In this document: positions 22,680 to 25,370 of the stretch, piece by piece
Layout of the letters: each line of letters opens with the position of its first letter
Position numbering within the stretch: the stretch's first letter is position 1
From: an uncultured Collinsella sp.
GTDB lineage: Bacteria; Actinomycetota; Coriobacteriia; Coriobacteriales; Coriobacteriaceae
Direction of reading: 5' to 3'
DNA: 25,370 nt
NCBI GenBank assembly: GCA_902482615.1
Contig: CABTAA010000004.1
Span: 1-25,370, forward strand
The notes under the pieces: generated by a model
What the model was told of the DNA's origin: nothing
What the model saw: only the letters and a program-made list of their open reading frames with translations
Databases searched by the model: none
Position numbers and translations under genes: made by a program

Positions 22680-25121
22680 CTACCCCAGCGAGCGGTTGAG
22701 GGAGCCGAGCTCGTCGTTACCCATGGTGCGCCACATTTGGAAGATGCAACCGCGTGCAAGGAAAAAGAAGCCGTTGTCGACCAGTTGCACGGCGGCATCC
22801 GCCAGCTGATTCGTCACGGCGGACACTGGCGGCAGCTCAAGTCCAGCCGTGCGGATGGTCTCGACCGCTTCCTCGAACGTCGGCGGCTCGCTGACGCCCA
22901 TCTCGTTCATGAGGCCCTGCATTTCTTCCAGCGCGCTGCTGCCCGATTCCTCACCGCGCGGCACTAGACGGTAACAAGCCAGCGCCAGGTCGAGCTGATC
23001 GCAATTCCAATAGGCAAACGCCAAGCGGTAGAACAGGTAGCCAATTGCAGAACGATCGCTGGCAATACGTAGGCCGTGGCGCGCCACCTCGATAATCTCG
23101 TCAAAGCGCTCCAGACGCGCAAGCACGTTGATGAGCGCAAAGTGCGATTGCATGGACGAGCGCGCCAGATCGTAAAGATGGCGCACCTCGGGCAGTGCTC
23201 GTTCAAAGTCCTCTTGCTCGGCGTAAAAGCTGCAAATCTCGTGCTGGGCAAAGTACAGCGCATCGGGCGCACGAAGGATCCGCACAGAGTCGTCTTCTTC
23301 CAACACCGGTAGCACCATGCGCACCAGCTGGTTATCGCAAAACTGCGTTTGAACCGGACCTGTCGCCAAAAGCTCGGCGACGGCGCACTTAGCCTCCAAC
23401 TCCTCGACAAGACGGGAAAAGCCTTCAAAAGCACCTGTACGGTCGACTTTTGCCTGCTCGCGCAATTCAACAACACGGGCCACGTATGGGTCGTCGTCCT
23501 CTTCCATGACCTCCAACTCGTCAGCCGTATCGGCAAGCAGCAGATCGCGCAGCGCCGGCGGCAGCGTGCGATGGTCATCACGCGGACGAGCATGAACCTC
23601 CGCAGGCTCAATCGTCTCCGGAGCGGTTGACTCATACGCCTCAAGCACACGCTTGCACGGCATATCGTCCATGTCCATGCTCTCAAGATCCTTGGCGACA
23701 GGCACGCAATCGGCCAGATAGGCCGCGCGCCCAAAGAAATACGTTGCAACAACGCGCTCGCCCTGCTCACTGTCGGGAGCAGCAATCTGCACATAGCAGC
23801 GCGTGATGCAGGTGCCCGCGGCAAAACACGCTGCCGCAAGCGTGAGTGCCACGCGCGCATCGTGCTCCTCGGCCCAGATCGCGCGCGCGTCCTCGTCCAG
23901 CTCGCGCCAGGCGTCATCCTGAGCGTCGTATTCACGTTGCAGCATGGCATCAACGACAGACTGCCCAAACCGAACGAGCATAATCCCCTCGGCAACGTTT
24001 GCCCGATAGGTATAGTCGAGCCGCGTGACCACGTTGAGCGCCTCAACGATTCGCGCAAAACGGGTGCGCACGTCCCACTCGCCGCCCGGCTGGCACGAAA
24101 CCGTTCCCGGCTTGGCCCACGGGTTATCGCTCGAAGCCGTATCGAGCAGTCGGGGAACATCGTTGGTCGTCTTGGCGATATGCCACGCATCAAAGAACGC
24201 GCAGCCCTCAAGGCTCGGCGAGGATGCCGCAGGGACCAATCCGGCCCCGATGCGCTCAAGGATGCCGGAGAGGCGGTTGAGACGGCACTCGATGGCAAGC
24301 AGCATGTCAATCTCGTCCTGGTCCAACAGGCTACGATCAAAATTGAGATAGAAAATCTTTGAGCGATCAATGCGAGCCAGGCTCATCTCGGACTTGGCAG
24401 CGATGGTGCGCAGGCGGGGCAAGTCAATTTCGCTCATAAGGGCGGCGGCATAGCGCTCGATACCGCTCGGATTCTCGGCATGGTCAACGCGGTAAAGCAG
24501 CGTCTCGATAGCATCGGGGAGCGGTGCCGTGTTAAAGCCCAAAAACACCTCGACCGGCTCGGGCAACTTTACGAGCTTGATCTTGTCGACAACGTTTTGC
24601 ATACCCTCGTCGAGTCCGCCGGCGTCCGCCGTGTTCACAATAGCGCTTTCGGAGTTGGCAAATATCACGTAGCGCAAGAACATCGAGGCCATGAACTCAC
24701 CGTAAGGAAGGGCGCGGGTCGAATTCCATGTCTCGTGGTCGGACTGCTCGCGCATGGGGCCTTCGGGAGAGCCGGCAGTTTGCGCACACGCGCGCATTGC
24801 ACCGTTGGCTTTCCTTACCATAATCTCACCAATACTGGAATCCGACTCGTCAAGGACCAGTTCCATGTCGGGATCGTTGGGCAGCGGAGCCTCGCTGACG
24901 GGGCGGTCCACCTTGTACACCTCACCCGAAACGCTTACGTAGCCCAAAAGCGACACATGACTTTTGCCAACGAACTCGACGACATAACAAGATTCATGCT
25001 GATCCTCGCCAAAGAGTTTCCAGACCACGCCATATGAGCGTCCCGCAGGCTGCTCGGGCATCGCCGGAAAGCGCTTCTTGGGATCGAGAAACCTGAGCTT
25101 GTATGTCGGACGCTCTGCCAC
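22680..25121 (-). CDS. Large protein of unknown function with TPR-like C-terminus
   Basis: An 813-residue protein that I do not recognise. No signal peptide or membrane helix is evident, so it is probably cytosolic. Residues 1-110 look beta-rich (YKLRFLDPKKRFPAMPEQ, YVVEFVGKSHVSLLGYVSVSGEVYKV). A long mixed middle part follows, with an acidic segment near 545-560 (DELEVMEEDDDPYVARV). Residues 621-720 contain TPR-like helical hairpins (ALYFAQHEICSFYAEQEDFE, INVLARLERFDEIIEVARHG, LFYRLAFAYWNCDQLDLALA), suggesting a protein-interaction scaffold. The start is GTG 25121, giving MAERPTYKLRFLDPKKR, with AGGGTGAT about nine bases upstream. Codon use matches core genes, so it is probably a resident lineage-specific gene rather than recently acquired. 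Confidence 0.75.
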   Translation of the reverse strand: MAERPTYKLRFLDPKKRFPAMPEQPAGRSYGVVWKLFGEDQHESCYVVEFVGKSHVSLLGYVSVSGEVYKVDRPVSEAPLPNDPDMELVLDESDSSIGEIMVRKANGAMRACAQTAGSPEGPMREQSDHETWNSTRALPYGEFMASMFLRYVIFANSESAIVNTADAGGLDEGMQNVVDKIKLVKLPEPVEVFLGFNTAPLPDAIETLLYRVDHAENPSGIERYAAALMSEIDLPRLRTIAAKSEMSLARIDRSKIFYLNFDRSLLDQDEIDMLLAIECRLNRLSGILERIGAGLVPAASSPSLEGCAFFDAWHIAKTTNDVPRLLDTASSDNPWAKPGTVSCQPGGEWDVRTRFARIVEALNVVTRLDYTYRANVAEGIMLVRFGQSVVDAMLQREYDAQDDAWRELDEDARAIWAEEHDARVALTLAAACFAAGTCITRCYVQIAAPDSEQGERVVATYFFGRAAYLADCVPVAKDLESMDMDDMPCKRVLEAYESTAPETIEPAEVHARPRDDHRTLPPALRDLLLADTADELEVMEEDDDPYVARVVELREQAKVDRTGAFEGFSRLVEELEAKCAVAELLATGPVQTQFCDNQLVRMVLPVLEEDDSVRILRAPDALYFAQHEICSFYAEQEDFERALPEVRHLYDLARSSMQSHFALINVLARLERFDEIIEVARHGLRIASDRSAIGYLFYRLAFAYWNCDQLDLALACYRLVPRGEESGSSALEEMQGLMNEMGVSEPPTFEEAVETIRTAGLELPPVSAVTNQLADAAVQLVDNGFFFLARGCIFQMWRTMGNDELGSLNRSLG

Positions 25122-25265
25122 GAAATATCACCCTGATCGGTCGTCTAGAGAAGGAGCGGTCGCGGATAGGCCGCGATACCTACTCGGAATCTTACACGAG
25201 TCGATAAGAAATCGTCCGCTTCACGCCCGCGCCTCGACCGAGGTTCGAATCCATGCAGTGCTTAC

Positions 25266-25297
25266 GTAAAAGAAAAGCCCCCGTTGCCGGGAGCTTT
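25266..25297 (-). terminator. Minus-strand terminator of a gene beyond the right edge
   Basis: AAAGCTCCCG pairs with CGGGGGCTTT on the minus strand (10 positions, one mismatch, UUGC-type tetraloop) and is followed by CUUUUCUUUUAC. It ends a transcript that enters from the right of the window. Confidence 0.8.
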
Positions 25298-25301
25298 AAT
25301 C

Positions 25302-25370
25302 TCAAATGGTGCGGCGTATAGGATTCCGCGCATCCGCTGCGCGGATCCGCACCGGCTTCGCCCCCCTGCC
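25302..25370 (-). CDS. Possible 3' end of a gene cut by the window edge
   Basis: The minus strand is open from the edge to TGA at 25304-25302, giving a 22-residue C-terminus (ends in RNPIRRTI), five bases before a strong terminator. That position is what supports it. The same DNA is also strongly structured (nested inverted repeat at 25308-25353), so it could instead be the end of a non-coding RNA. The product cannot be named. Confidence 0.35.
   Translation of the reverse strand, partial: GRGAKPVRIRAADARNPIRRTI
25308..25353. repeat. Nested inverted repeat at the right edge
   Basis: Outer arms GGTGCGG (25308-25314) and CCGCACC (25347-25353) enclose inner arms TCCGCGCA (25325-25332) and TGCGCGGA (25338-25345) with a five-base loop. 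It precedes the terminator at 25266-25297 on the minus strand. Confidence 0.6.

Noticed and set aside
25288..25326. tRNA 3' end (CGCCGCACCA) at the right border
   Set aside because: The required T stem ATAGG before the TTCGAAT-like loop is missing; the CCA is explained by the outer arm of the nested inverted repeat.

Overview
The window looks like a chromosomal segment of a high-GC Gram-positive gut actinobacterium of the Coriobacteriia, most likely Collinsella or a close relative. This is inferred from protein style, GC-rich codon use, tandem YhgE/Pip proteins, a VanRS-like two-component pair and a CCA-encoding tRNA-Ser; no database search was run. Except for the carboxypeptidase near 18.3-19.6 kb, every gene is on the minus strand, so transcription runs mainly from high to low coordinates.

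Layout. 0-2.4 kb: an M20D amidohydrolase and a DMT/EamA exporter. 2.6-7.6 kb: two tandem YhgE/Pip-type membrane proteins whose coding regions abut (TAA then ATG). 7.7-9.9 kb: htpG (Hsp90), followed by two strong hairpins. 10.1-12.8 kb: a Wzz-like chain-length protein, a CpsD-type tyrosine kinase, a CpsB-type phosphatase and a GNAT acetyltransferase, probably one operon. 12.9-18.1 kb: a signalling block read in the order VanR-like regulator, VanS-like kinase, pstB, PhoB-like regulator, PhoR-like kinase. 18.3-19.6 kb: a divergent secreted D-Ala-D-Ala carboxypeptidase with its own terminator. 19.8-22.6 kb: an accessory-looking stretch with a TM2-domain protein, tRNA-Ser(GCU) with promoter and terminator, a perfect 19-bp inverted repeat, and an AAA-type ATPase preceded by three 19-bp tandem repeats. 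22.7-25.1 kb: a large unrecognised protein with TPR-like C-terminal helices. The right edge holds a minus-strand terminator and a nested inverted repeat, probably the end of a gene lying outside the window.

Together the genes centre on the cell envelope: peptidoglycan trimming, capsule/exopolysaccharide control, envelope-stress and phosphate sensing, and large envelope-spanning YhgE proteins. The best candidates for something undescribed are the ATPase with its phased repeat array and neighbouring perfect hairpin, the VanRS-like pair facing a carboxypeptidase across 11-bp-phased repeats, and the YhgE pair with a C-terminal extension on one partner.
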